Positions 53,093-60,981 of a stretch of 64,000 nucleotides of DNA are shown piece after piece. The notes below the pieces were generated by a model, which had not been told where the DNA came from, did not search any database, and was given only the letters and a program-made list of their open reading frames with translations. The position numbers were made by a program, and so were the translations under genes. Source of the DNA: Alphaproteobacteria bacterium (GTDB taxonomy: Bacteria > Myxococcota_A > UBA796 > CAJQPC01); contig JACKEV010000016.1 of assembly GCA_020632795.1 (NCBI GenBank), positions 186,001 to 250,000 of the forward strand, given 5' to 3'. Positions within the stretch are counted from its first letter, which is position 1, and each line of letters opens with the position of its first letter.

Positions 53093-55039
53093 TCAGGAGT
53101 GTGTCTCCGGCGCCCCCGGCCTGCCCATCGCGACCCACACCAGCGCGCCCGTCAGCGCGCCGAAGGCCAGCGCGGCCGGCACCCAGGCGTCTGGCGGCGG
53201 TGGGTCTCCGTCAAACCAGCCGACCTCGAAGAAGGTCAGCGCCGCGCCGAAGACCCCGACGAGCGCCGCCCCGGCGATCAGGCCGCTGGCGAAGAGCACG
53301 CCGGCCTCGCGGCGGTGGTCGCGCTCCTCCTCCCGGGTCATGACCTCGACCACCAGCCGCACCAGGCCGCCCACCATGATGGGCGTGGCCAGGTGCACGG
53401 GCAGGTAGAGCCCGACGGCGAAGGCCAGGGTGGGCAGGCCCATGATCTCCACGCAGAAGGCCATCGCCGCGCCCGAGAGCACCAGCGCCCAGGGCAGGTC
53501 GCCGTCGAGCACGCCGTCGATGACCAGCTTGATGAGGTTGGCCTGGGGCGCCTTGAACGCCCCGGAGACGATGTCCTCCCGGAACAGCGCCAGCACCGTG
53601 CTCATGGCCAGCGCGGCGGTGATGACGCCCACCACCTCGCCGAGCTGCTGCCGCCGGGGGGTGGCACCCAGCAGGAAGCCCGTCTTGAGGTCCTGGCTGG
53701 TGTCGCCAGCGATGGCCGCGGCGATGCACACCAGCGAGCCGATGGTCAGCACGGCCACCCGGCTCTCGGCGCCGAAGGCCCCACCGAACAGGAGCGCGCA
53801 GACCAGGACCGTCGCGATGGTCATCCCCGAGATCGGGTTCGACGAGGAGCCGATGAGGCCGACGATGCGGCTGGACACGGTCACGAAGAAGAAGGCGAAC
53901 ACCACCACCGCGACGCCGGCCAGCAGGCCGATGCTGCCGCCCGTGGACATCAGCGGCAGGAAGCTCGCCAGGAGCGCGATGGCCAGCAGCACCGCGCCCA
54001 CGACCCGCAGGGACAGCTCGTCCTCGGTGCGCGGCACGTCCTGTCCGGCGTTGCGCTGCCGGAGCGCGGCCAGGGCGAGCTGGAAGCTTCGCAGGATGGT
54101 CGGCGTGGACTTGATGAGCGTGAACAGCCCGCCGAAAGCCACCGCGCCCGCGCCCACGTAGCGCAGGTAGCGGCTCCACACGGTGAAGCTGTCCATGTCC
54201 CGGAGCAGGGTGGTGGCCTCAGGGGCGATCGGCGCGTCGGCCGCCCCGCCGAAGGCGTACATGAGCGGGATGAGCACCAGCCAGCCCACCGCGCCCCCCG
54301 CGAGCATCACCGCCGAGACCCGCGGCCCGATGATGGCGCCCACCCCCAGCAGCTCCGGGGTGACGTCGCCGCCCATGCTGGTGCGGAAGCCCTCCCGGTT
54401 GATCTGCAGGTCCACCTCGGCCGGGAAGAGGTGGGCGAACTTCTCCAGGGCGGTGTAGAGCGCGCCCAGGCCCATGCCCGCGAACAGGAGCCGCGCGGAG
54501 CTGCCGCCGGCCTGACTGGCCACCTGCACCTCGGCGCAGGCGGTGCCCTCCGGGTAGCTGAGCCGGCCGTGCTCCTGCACGATGAGGTAGCGCCGCAGCG
54601 GGATCATGAAGAACACGCCCAGCAGCCCGCCCAGCAGGGCCAGCGGGAAGATCGGCCAGAACCCGGGGTCCTCTCCCCAGAGGTAGAGCACGGGCAGGGT
54701 GAAGATCACGCCCGCGGCCAGGGACTCTCCGGCGCTGCCGATGGTCTGGACGATGTTGGTCTCCAGCAGGCTGCCGGAGCGGAACAGCCGGAACAGCGCG
54801 ACGCCGATGACCGCCGCCGGGATGCTCGCGGAGACGGTCAGCCCCACCTTGAGGCCCAGGTAGGCGTTGGCCGCGCCGAAGACCACGCCCACCACGGCGC
54901 CGATGAGCACGGCCTTGACGGACAGCTCGGGCAGCGAGACCCCGTCGGGCACGACGGGCGGGTAGCGCTCTCCCTCCGGCAGCTCCTTGTAGGCGTCGGG
55001 GGGGAGGATCATCTTGAGGTTCGGGGCGTCGCCGGACAT
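53093..55039 (-). CDS. OPT-family oligopeptide transporter
   Basis: A 648-residue inner-membrane protein with about 14 to 16 helices, starting at ATG 55039 behind GGAGG. Family blocks include AYLGLKVGLTVSASIPAAVIG, NIVQTIGSAGESLAAGVIFTLP, SYPEGTACAEV, IGSSSNPISGMTIA and GDTSQDLKTGFLLGATPRRQQ. OPT proteins import oligopeptides or metal-chelate complexes with protons. Both flanking genes encode copies of the same small membrane protein, suggesting a functional unit. Confidence 0.9.
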   Translation of the reverse strand: MSGDAPNLKMILPPDAYKELPEGERYPPVVPDGVSLPELSVKAVLIGAVVGVVFGAANAYLGLKVGLTVSASIPAAVIGVALFRLFRSGSLLETNIVQTIGSAGESLAAGVIFTLPVLYLWGEDPGFWPIFPLALLGGLLGVFFMIPLRRYLIVQEHGRLSYPEGTACAEVQVASQAGGSSARLLFAGMGLGALYTALEKFAHLFPAEVDLQINREGFRTSMGGDVTPELLGVGAIIGPRVSAVMLAGGAVGWLVLIPLMYAFGGAADAPIAPEATTLLRDMDSFTVWSRYLRYVGAGAVAFGGLFTLIKSTPTILRSFQLALAALRQRNAGQDVPRTEDELSLRVVGAVLLAIALLASFLPLMSTGGSIGLLAGVAVVVFAFFFVTVSSRIVGLIGSSSNPISGMTIATVLVCALLFGGAFGAESRVAVLTIGSLVCIAAAIAGDTSQDLKTGFLLGATPRRQQLGEVVGVITAALAMSTVLALFREDIVSGAFKAPQANLIKLVIDGVLDGDLPWALVLSGAAMAFCVEIMGLPTLAFAVGLYLPVHLATPIMVGGLVRLVVEVMTREEERDHRREAGVLFASGLIAGAALVGVFGAALTFFEVGWFDGDPPPPDAWVPAALAFGALTGALVWVAMGRPGAPETHS

Positions 55040-55105
55040 GGGGTCCTCCAGGTGGCGGCGCCAAGGATACCTGCTGGGGGCCCGGACGATCGGACGCGGG
55101 GTCGG

Positions 55106-55513
55106 CTACCGGCTGCTGCAGGTGCAGCAGACGGCCGTGGTGCGGTGGAGGTGCGGGCGCCGCAAGCGCGGCTCGTGCCGCAGGAGCGCTCGGGAGAAGC
55201 GCGCCATCGCGGCCTCCGCCTGCGCGGCCTCGGCGTCCGCCTCGGCCTGGATCGCGGCGACGCGGGCCTCGATCTGCGCGTCATGGGGTCCGAGGCCGGT
55301 GGCCCAACGGGGCACGCCGGCCTCGTCCGGGGCCAGCACCGCCGCGGTGACCCGCGCGGGCAGCTCGTCGAGGGACCCGGTGGCAGGCCTCGCGGCGCGA
55401 GCGGCGTCGAAGGGCAGCAGCGGCGCGAGCGCGATGAGCGCGGCGAGCAGACCGAAGGCCCAGGCGTCGCGGTTGGGGTGGCGGCGGGGCAGGGGAGAGG
55501 CGAACATCGACAT
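55106..55513 (-). CDS. Small single-span membrane protein, copy B
   Basis: A 135-residue paralogue of the protein at 52651-53034. The first 80 residues align closely (MSMFASPLPRRHPNRDAWAF; ELPARVTAAVLAPDEAGVP), while the C-terminus differs and is basic with CCTCSSR at the end. The DNA upstream of both starts is also conserved for about 40 bp, including the GGAGCCC ribosome binding site, so the duplication included the leader. Function unknown. Confidence 0.65.
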   Translation of the reverse strand: MSMFASPLPRRHPNRDAWAFGLLAALIALAPLLPFDAARAARPATGSLDELPARVTAAVLAPDEAGVPRWATGLGPHDAQIEARVAAIQAEADAEAAQAEAAMARFSRALLRHEPRLRRPHLHRTTAVCCTCSSR

Positions 55514-55656
55514 CGCGGGCTCCGGGCGTGCCGATGCGGACAACGGGCCGCGCGGACGGGTTCCGGGGCCAGGAAATACAGGCCGCTCGCCGGGGGTCCT
55601 CCGATCGTTTACGTGTAGCCACGAGAGGCCCCGCCTCAACGAACCCAGGAGAGTCC

Positions 55657-56448
55657 ATGCTGCTGCCCCTGCTCGCGCTGCTGAGCGCGCCCGCCCAGGC
55701 CGGCGAGATCCAGGTGCTCACCGCCACCCCCGTGCTGGTCAAGGTCGACGGCCAGGTGCTCGAGTACCCCGAGGGCTCGATGACCGTCACCGCCCCCGGG
55801 CTGGCGGGCGGCGCTCACCTCATCGAGATCTCGAGCCTGACCGGGAAGCCCATCACCGCGCTGCGCGTCGACGTGCCCGTGCACGAGCAGCTCCGCATGC
55901 AGTACAAGCAGAAGACCCTCTCCGTGCTGGGCAGCGGCCCGCTGCCGGGCGCCACCCCGCCCCCCGGTGGCTCGGTCGCTATCTCGGTCAACGACCCGAC
56001 CATGGACATGCTCTCCGCCCTGGGCTACGTGGAGACCGAGACCACCACCGCCTCGGTCAGCAGCAGCGCGGGCGGCGCCTCGGTGTCGGTGACCGTGACG
56101 ACCGGCGGCACCCAGCCCGCCCCCCAGGCCCCGGTCGTGGTGGGCCCGCCGCCCCCGCCGGTGGTCGCCCCGATGGCCCCCGGGCCCTTCGACGGGCTCA
56201 TCCGCGCCATCAGCGCCGAGTCCTTCGGCGACGACAAGCTGGACGTGCTGCGCAGCGCTGCGGCCGGCAACCACTTCACCTGCGCCCAGCTCGGCCGGAT
56301 CATCGACCAGTTCTCCTTCTCCGACGAGCAGGTCGAGGCCGTCCGCATCGTGCGCCCCAAGATCGTCGACCCCCAGAACGCCTACACGCTGAACGAGCAC
56401 CTCACGTTCTCCAGCGACAAGGAGAAGGTGCAGGCGCTGTTCCGCTGA
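55657..56448 (+). CDS. DUF4476 domain secreted protein
   Basis: A 263-residue protein starting at ATG 55657 behind AGGAG. It has a signal peptide (MLLPLLALLSAPAQA), a beta-rich part (about 20-90) resembling a PEGA-like or carrier domain, a Pro/Thr-rich linker, and a C-terminal DUF4476 helical domain (about 183-263, FDGLIRAISAESFGDDKLDVL). DUF4476 has no known function. Its stop shares a base with the next start (TGATG), so it is coupled to the hydrolase gene. Confidence 0.75.
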   Translation: MLLPLLALLSAPAQAGEIQVLTATPVLVKVDGQVLEYPEGSMTVTAPGLAGGAHLIEISSLTGKPITALRVDVPVHEQLRMQYKQKTLSVLGSGPLPGATPPPGGSVAISVNDPTMDMLSALGYVETETTTASVSSSAGGASVSVTVTTGGTQPAPQAPVVVGPPPPPVVAPMAPGPFDGLIRAISAESFGDDKLDVLRSAAAGNHFTCAQLGRIIDQFSFSDEQVEAVRIVRPKIVDPQNAYTLNEHLTFSSDKEKVQALFR

Positions 56449-57263
56449 TGGGCTGGGTCCCCGAAGCCCAGCGCGTCGTCGCGGCCGGGGCCAGCCCGTC
56501 GCGGTGGGCGTTCGTGCTGCATGGCATCCTGGGCTCCGGCAACAACTGGCGGAGCTTCTGTCGGCGCCTGGTGAAGGAGGCCCCGGGCTGGGGCTTCGTG
56601 CTGGTGGACCTGCGCAACCACGGCCGGTCCTCGGGCGCGCCGCCTCCCCACACGGTCGACGCCTGCGCCGACGACCTCGTGCGCCTCGGTACTGTGGAGG
56701 GGATCTCCCCGGCCTGCGTCATCGGGCACAGCTTCGGCGGCAAGGTGGCGCTGCGCTACGGCCAGCGGGCCCCCTCGCCCCCCTCGCAGCTCTGGGTGCT
56801 GGACGCCACCCCTGGGGCCTGGTCGGGCGCGTCGCCGGGGCAGACCGAGGTCGCCCAGGTCATCGCCGCGCTGCGGGCGGTCCCGCTGCCGGTGCCCCGC
56901 CGGGACGCCCTGGTCGACACGCTCACCGGGATGGGCCTCTCCACGATGCTCGCCCGCTGGATGACCACCAACCTCCGGCCGGGGGAGGGCGGCCTGGTGT
57001 GGACCTTCGACCTGGACGCGGTGGAGCAGATGCTGCTGGACTACCTCGCCCAGGACGCCTGGCCCTGGCTGGAGGACCCCGCCCGCACCACGGACGTCCA
57101 CGTCGTCCGGGCCGCGCGCAGCGACCGCTGGTCGCCCGAGGAGCTGGGGCGCTTCGAGGTGATCCGACACAGACTTCACCTCCACGTCCTGCCGGACGCG
57201 GGGCACTGGCTGCATGTGGACAACCCGGACGGCTTGAGGGCGCTGCTGCTCAGCGCCCTTTGA
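56448..57263 (+). CDS. Alpha/beta hydrolase (Ser nucleophile)
   Basis: A 271-residue cytoplasmic hydrolase related to YbfF-like esterases. It has the oxyanion motif LHGILGSGNNW, VDLRNHGRS, the nucleophile elbow CVIGHSFGGKVAL (Ser) and the catalytic His in LPDAGHWLHVD. Acyl-ester or thioester substrates are usual in this group. It begins on the last base of the DUF4476 stop and overlaps the convergent dehalogenase-like gene by 14 nt at their 3' ends. Confidence 0.85.
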   Translation: MGWVPEAQRVVAAGASPSRWAFVLHGILGSGNNWRSFCRRLVKEAPGWGFVLVDLRNHGRSSGAPPPHTVDACADDLVRLGTVEGISPACVIGHSFGGKVALRYGQRAPSPPSQLWVLDATPGAWSGASPGQTEVAQVIAALRAVPLPVPRRDALVDTLTGMGLSTMLARWMTTNLRPGEGGLVWTFDLDAVEQMLLDYLAQDAWPWLEDPARTTDVHVVRAARSDRWSPEELGRFEVIRHRLHLHVLPDAGHWLHVDNPDGLRALLLSAL

Positions 57264-58020
57264 GGAGCGGGATCAGCTCGGCCGCCGCCGCCGCCGCGTG
57301 GTCGAAGGGCAGGCCATGGCGGGCGCCAGAGATCGTGCGGAGTACTGCGCCGGGCAGCGCGCGCTGCGTGCTTCGGGCGTGCCGCAGGCCGAACATCCGG
57401 TCGTCGGTGCCCCACAGGAGCAGGGTCCTCAAGCCCGGGGGGAGCCGCTCGGGGAGCGCGGCGATCTGTGCGGGATCCAGCGCCAGCGCGATGGCCTCCA
57501 TGCGCAGCGCGAGGTCACGGGTCCCCAGCTCCAACCCGGAGGAGAGGGCCTCCCGCGCGCTCGGCTGCACCGCAGACATGACATACAATCGACCGGCGAA
57601 CCAGCGGTAGAGCGGCCCGCGCAAGGGCGGGCGGGCGGTGACCTTCGCCCCCCACCACACCCGGCTCAGCGGGCAGGAGACCAGACACAGGGAGCGGGCG
57701 AGCCCTCGGGACGCGCCCCAGGCCGCGACCAGCCCGCCGAAGTCCTGCCCGACGAGGTGGGTCGGGCCCATAGGGTCGAGCAGCGCCTCCAGCCAGGCGC
57801 CGTATGCGTCCAGGGTCCAGCGCTGCGGCCGGGCGCTCTGCCCCAGGCCGGGCAGGTCCGGCGCGAGGACCCCGAAGCCCGCCGCCGCGAGCCTGGGCCC
57901 CAGCCGGCTCCACAGCCAGCCCGAGGTCGGCACGCCATGCAGCAGCACCACAGGCGGGCCGTCTCCCCATCGGCGCAGGGCCGTGGGGAGGCCGGCCACG
58001 GTCTCCAGGCGTGGCTCCAA
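57250..58020 (-). CDS. Alpha/beta hydrolase with Asp nucleophile (epoxide hydrolase/dehalogenase-like)
   Basis: A 256-residue hydrolase. The elbow is LVGQDFGGLVAAW, with Asp in place of Ser, as in haloalkane dehalogenases and epoxide hydrolases. LLHGVPTSGWLW supplies the oxyanion turn, LLLWGTDDRMFG the acid region, and GARHGLPFD the His. It begins with TTG directly after the TldE-like stop (TGA-TTG), so it is the last gene of that operon. The substrate is unknown. Confidence 0.8.
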   Translation of the reverse strand: MEPRLETVAGLPTALRRWGDGPPVVLLHGVPTSGWLWSRLGPRLAAAGFGVLAPDLPGLGQSARPQRWTLDAYGAWLEALLDPMGPTHLVGQDFGGLVAAWGASRGLARSLCLVSCPLSRVWWGAKVTARPPLRGPLYRWFAGRLYVMSAVQPSAREALSSGLELGTRDLALRMEAIALALDPAQIAALPERLPPGLRTLLLWGTDDRMFGLRHARSTQRALPGAVLRTISGARHGLPFDHAAAAAAELIPLLKGR

Positions 58021-59337
58021 TCAGACCCCGCTGAACTGTACGTCTTCGAACACCAGGGTGGGGCAGAGGGTGCTGCTGTAGGGCCACGGATCGTTGCCCA
58101 CCGCCGCCAGCTTGCCGAACAGCTCCAGCAGGTTCCCGGTGACGTTCATCTCGCTGACCGGCGCGCCGATCTTCCCCTTGGAGACGAGATGGCCCGCGCA
58201 GCCCAGGGAGAAGTCCCCGGTGGTGCTGTCGGCGTTGCCGCCCAGCCAGTTGGTGACCAGGATGGCGTCGCCCGCGTCCTTGAGCAGGGCGGCGAGGTCC
58301 TTCTTCCCCAGGGCGACCACCCGGTTGGTGGAGCCGCCGTGGGTGGGGGGGAGGCCCGCCTTGCGACCGTAATAGGTGTCCACGTACAGGTTCTTCGCGA
58401 CGCCGGCTTCGATCACGGGCATGGGCTTGAGGGCGATGCCCTCGCCGTCGAAGGTGCGGGAGCCCAGGCCCCGGGGGATCAGCGGCTCGTCGGTCACGGT
58501 GAGGTGCTTGGACGCGACGGACTGCCCCACCTTGCCCTCCCAGAAGGAGCGACCCTGCTGCACGGACTGCGCGTCGGCCGGCCCCAGCAGCCGCCCGATG
58601 AGGCGGCTGGCGATGCGGGGGTCCACGATCATGATCGTGCGCTGTGTGGGGCCCTTCTCCGCGCCGAGGCGTCGAAGGGTCTGCTCCAGGGCCTCTCCGC
58701 CGACGGTACCCGGCTCCTGAAGGGCGCCCAGGTGGCAGCCGCCCACCCAGTGGCCCGACTCGGGACGCTTGTCGCCCTCATCCTGCACAGAGACCTCGGT
58801 GCCGATCCAGATGGAGGTCTCCTCGTGGTGACCCTCGAAGCCGTTGGAGCTGACCGAGGCGGAGAGGTTGTGGCCGGTGTACACGCCGCTGGTGGCCGAG
58901 ATGACCTTCTCGTGGGCGCGGGCGGCGCTGTTCATCTGCTCACACCACGCGCGGCGCTCGTCCTGCGTCATCTGCTCGACCCCCGGGTCGATGAGCTGGA
59001 GATCCGCGGTGGAGCGCCCCTCGAACAGCGCGGGGTCGGTGATGACGCGGTGGGGGTCGGGCTGGAGGGCCCGGGTCATCGCCACCGCCTCGGTGATGAA
59101 GGCCTTGAGCTGCTCGGGGCGCAGGTCGGTGGTGGAGTGGGCCGAGTAGCGGCCGTCCACATACAGTCGCACCGAGAGCGCACGGGAGGTAGCCTCCTGG
59201 ACCTTCTCCAGCGCTCCGTCACGGAACTCGAACTCCACCGAGCGGCCCCGGGAGCCGCTGGCCCAGGCCTCGTCGGCGCCCGCAGCCTTCGCCATCTCGA
59301 CCGCGTTCGCGGCGCGCGTCTGCAGCTCCTCAAGCAT
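58021..59337 (-). CDS. pmbA: TldE/PmbA-like protein, non-catalytic partner of TldD
   Basis: A 438-residue member of the PmbA/TldE family. It lacks the HExxxH zinc motif and keeps the family's C-terminal beta-barrel (TFDGEGIALKPMPVIEAGV, NLYVDTYYGRKAGL, GDFSLGCAGHLVSKGKI). TldD and TldE form a heterodimeric peptidase that trims unfolded peptides, including microcin precursors. The start overlaps the tldD-like stop by 8 nt, fitting equal synthesis. Unlike its partner it has no export signal. Confidence 0.88.
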   Translation of the reverse strand: MLEELQTRAANAVEMAKAAGADEAWASGSRGRSVEFEFRDGALEKVQEATSRALSVRLYVDGRYSAHSTTDLRPEQLKAFITEAVAMTRALQPDPHRVITDPALFEGRSTADLQLIDPGVEQMTQDERRAWCEQMNSAARAHEKVISATSGVYTGHNLSASVSSNGFEGHHEETSIWIGTEVSVQDEGDKRPESGHWVGGCHLGALQEPGTVGGEALEQTLRRLGAEKGPTQRTIMIVDPRIASRLIGRLLGPADAQSVQQGRSFWEGKVGQSVASKHLTVTDEPLIPRGLGSRTFDGEGIALKPMPVIEAGVAKNLYVDTYYGRKAGLPPTHGGSTNRVVALGKKDLAALLKDAGDAILVTNWLGGNADSTTGDFSLGCAGHLVSKGKIGAPVSEMNVTGNLLELFGKLAAVGNDPWPYSSTLCPTLVFEDVQFSGV

Positions 59338-60880
59338 CTTCGCCTCCTACGGTCATGCTGGAGACCAGCACGGTGGGCAGCCCCTGGGAGACGGGGACCC
59401 GCTGGCCGTTCTTGCCGCAGGTCCAGCCGCCGGTGTCCAGTCGGCCGTCGTTCGCCACCATCGTGACGCGGCGCAGGGACTCCGGGCCGTTGCCGATGAT
59501 GTTGCAGTCCTTGATGGGCGCGGTGACCTTGCCGCCCTCGATCAGCCAGCCGTTCTTGATGTAGAAGGTGTAGTCGCCGGCGCCGATCTGGACCTGGCCG
59601 TTGGTGAAGGTCTCGGCGATGATGCCCTTGTCCACCGACGCGATGATCTCGTCGCGGGTGTGGGGTCCGTCCTTCATGTAGGTGCAGGTCATTCGGGGCA
59701 TCGGGGTGTGGCGGAACGACTCGCGGCGCCCGGAGCCGGTGGGCTGGACGCCGTAGTGCTTCGCGCTGATGCCGTCGTGCAGGTAGCTGGTGAGCACGCC
59801 GTCCTCGACCAGCACGGTCTCGTGGCCGGGGTTGCCCTCGTCATCCACGTTCAGGGCCCCGCGCTCATTCGGCACGGTCCCCGAGTCGATGATGGTGACG
59901 AACTCGGGCGCGACCTCCTTGCCGATCATGTCGGAGTAGATGCTCACGCCCTTGCGGTTGAAGTCGGCCTCCATGCCGTGGCCGATGGCCTCGTGGAGCA
60001 GGATGCCGCTGGCCCCGGCGGCCAGCACCACCGGCAGCTCCCCGGCGGGGGGGCGGCGGGCGTCGAACAGCCGCATCGTGCGGTCCACCGCCTCCTGGGC
60101 GACCGTGTCAAGTCGCTCGTCAGTGTACCACTCGAAGGACTGGCGGGCGGCCACGTTGGAGGCGCCCGACTGGGTCTGGTCGCCCTTGCGCGCGGTGACC
60201 GAGCACCACACCCGGGTCATGGGGCGGCGATCCGTCACGATCACACCGGCCAGGTTGGCGATCAGCACGCGCTCGTCCACGTCGGACCAGTACACGCTGA
60301 CCTTGTCCACCGCCGGGTCGAGGGCGCGGGCCTTGGCGGCGACCCGCTCGATCTTCGGGAGCTTGGCGTCGATGCCCACGTCGGACCAGGGGAGCGACAG
60401 GCGATACAGCTCGCCGGGCGTGGCGTAGCTGAACGCCTGCGGGGGGACGATCGCCTGGCCCTGGGCGATGGAGGCGGCGGTGCGCGCGGCGGCCAGCATC
60501 GCGTCGAGGGAGAGGTCCTCGGTGTAGGCGTAGCCGGTCTGGTCGCCGATCACGACCCGCAGGCCGACGCCCTGGTCGACGCTGGAGACCGCCTGGCTGA
60601 TGATGCCGTCCTCCAGGTTGATCCGGGTGGTGCGGGCGTGCTGGAAGTAGAGGTCAGCGGCGTCGGCGCCCCGGGCGGTCAGCTCGGTCATGACCCGCTG
60701 GAGGAGGGCCTCATCCACCCCGAACCAGGACAGGAAGGGGTTGGGGGGCAGCGGATCCGTCGCGGCGGCCAGGGGCGCCGCCCCCTTCGCGCAGCCGACG
60801 AGCGCTGGCGGCAGGGTCATCACGGCGAGGCCGGAGGCCCCGGCTTGAAGGAGGGTTCGTCGGCTCAGGTCGATGGACAC
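59330..60880 (-). CDS. tldD: TldD-like zinc protease with Tat lipoprotein signal
   Basis: A 516-residue TldD-family metalloprotease starting at GTG 60880 (AGGAG upstream). The catalytic LLHEAIGHGMEAD (HExxxH) is present, with MPRMTCTYM and GGWTCGKNGQ near the C-terminus supplying the usual Cys and other ligands. The N-terminus (IDLSRRTLLQAGASGLAV...LVGC) reads as a twin-arginine signal with a lipobox. That would place this subunit outside the cytoplasm, whereas the adjacent TldE lacks a signal. Typical TldD is cytoplasmic, so this is unusual. Confidence 0.88.
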   Translation of the reverse strand: MSIDLSRRTLLQAGASGLAVMTLPPALVGCAKGAAPLAAATDPLPPNPFLSWFGVDEALLQRVMTELTARGADAADLYFQHARTTRINLEDGIISQAVSSVDQGVGLRVVIGDQTGYAYTEDLSLDAMLAAARTAASIAQGQAIVPPQAFSYATPGELYRLSLPWSDVGIDAKLPKIERVAAKARALDPAVDKVSVYWSDVDERVLIANLAGVIVTDRRPMTRVWCSVTARKGDQTQSGASNVAARQSFEWYTDERLDTVAQEAVDRTMRLFDARRPPAGELPVVLAAGASGILLHEAIGHGMEADFNRKGVSIYSDMIGKEVAPEFVTIIDSGTVPNERGALNVDDEGNPGHETVLVEDGVLTSYLHDGISAKHYGVQPTGSGRRESFRHTPMPRMTCTYMKDGPHTRDEIIASVDKGIIAETFTNGQVQIGAGDYTFYIKNGWLIEGGKVTAPIKDCNIIGNGPESLRRVTMVANDGRLDTGGWTCGKNGQRVPVSQGLPTVLVSSMTVGGEDA

Positions 60881-60953
60881 GGGCGCTCCTGCTTTTTGAG
60901 GGGCCAGGGAGGGCTGATGAAGACTACCACGGTGTCTTCGATAACTACGAAGG

Positions 60954-60979
60954 TTGACGTACTTTACAGATTCTTGACG
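60954..60979. promoter_or_regulatory. Direct repeat TTGACG, 20-bp spacing
   Basis: TTGACG occurs at 60954-60959 and 60974-60979, two helical turns apart, in an AT-rich gap upstream of the tldD-like gene. It is a possible operator pair. Confidence 0.25.
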
Positions 60980-60981
60980 AT

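Noticed and set aside
53099..55618. Large plus-strand frame opposite the OPT transporter
   Set aside because: His/Arg/Gln/Gly-rich antisense without motifs; the minus strand encodes all OPT signatures.
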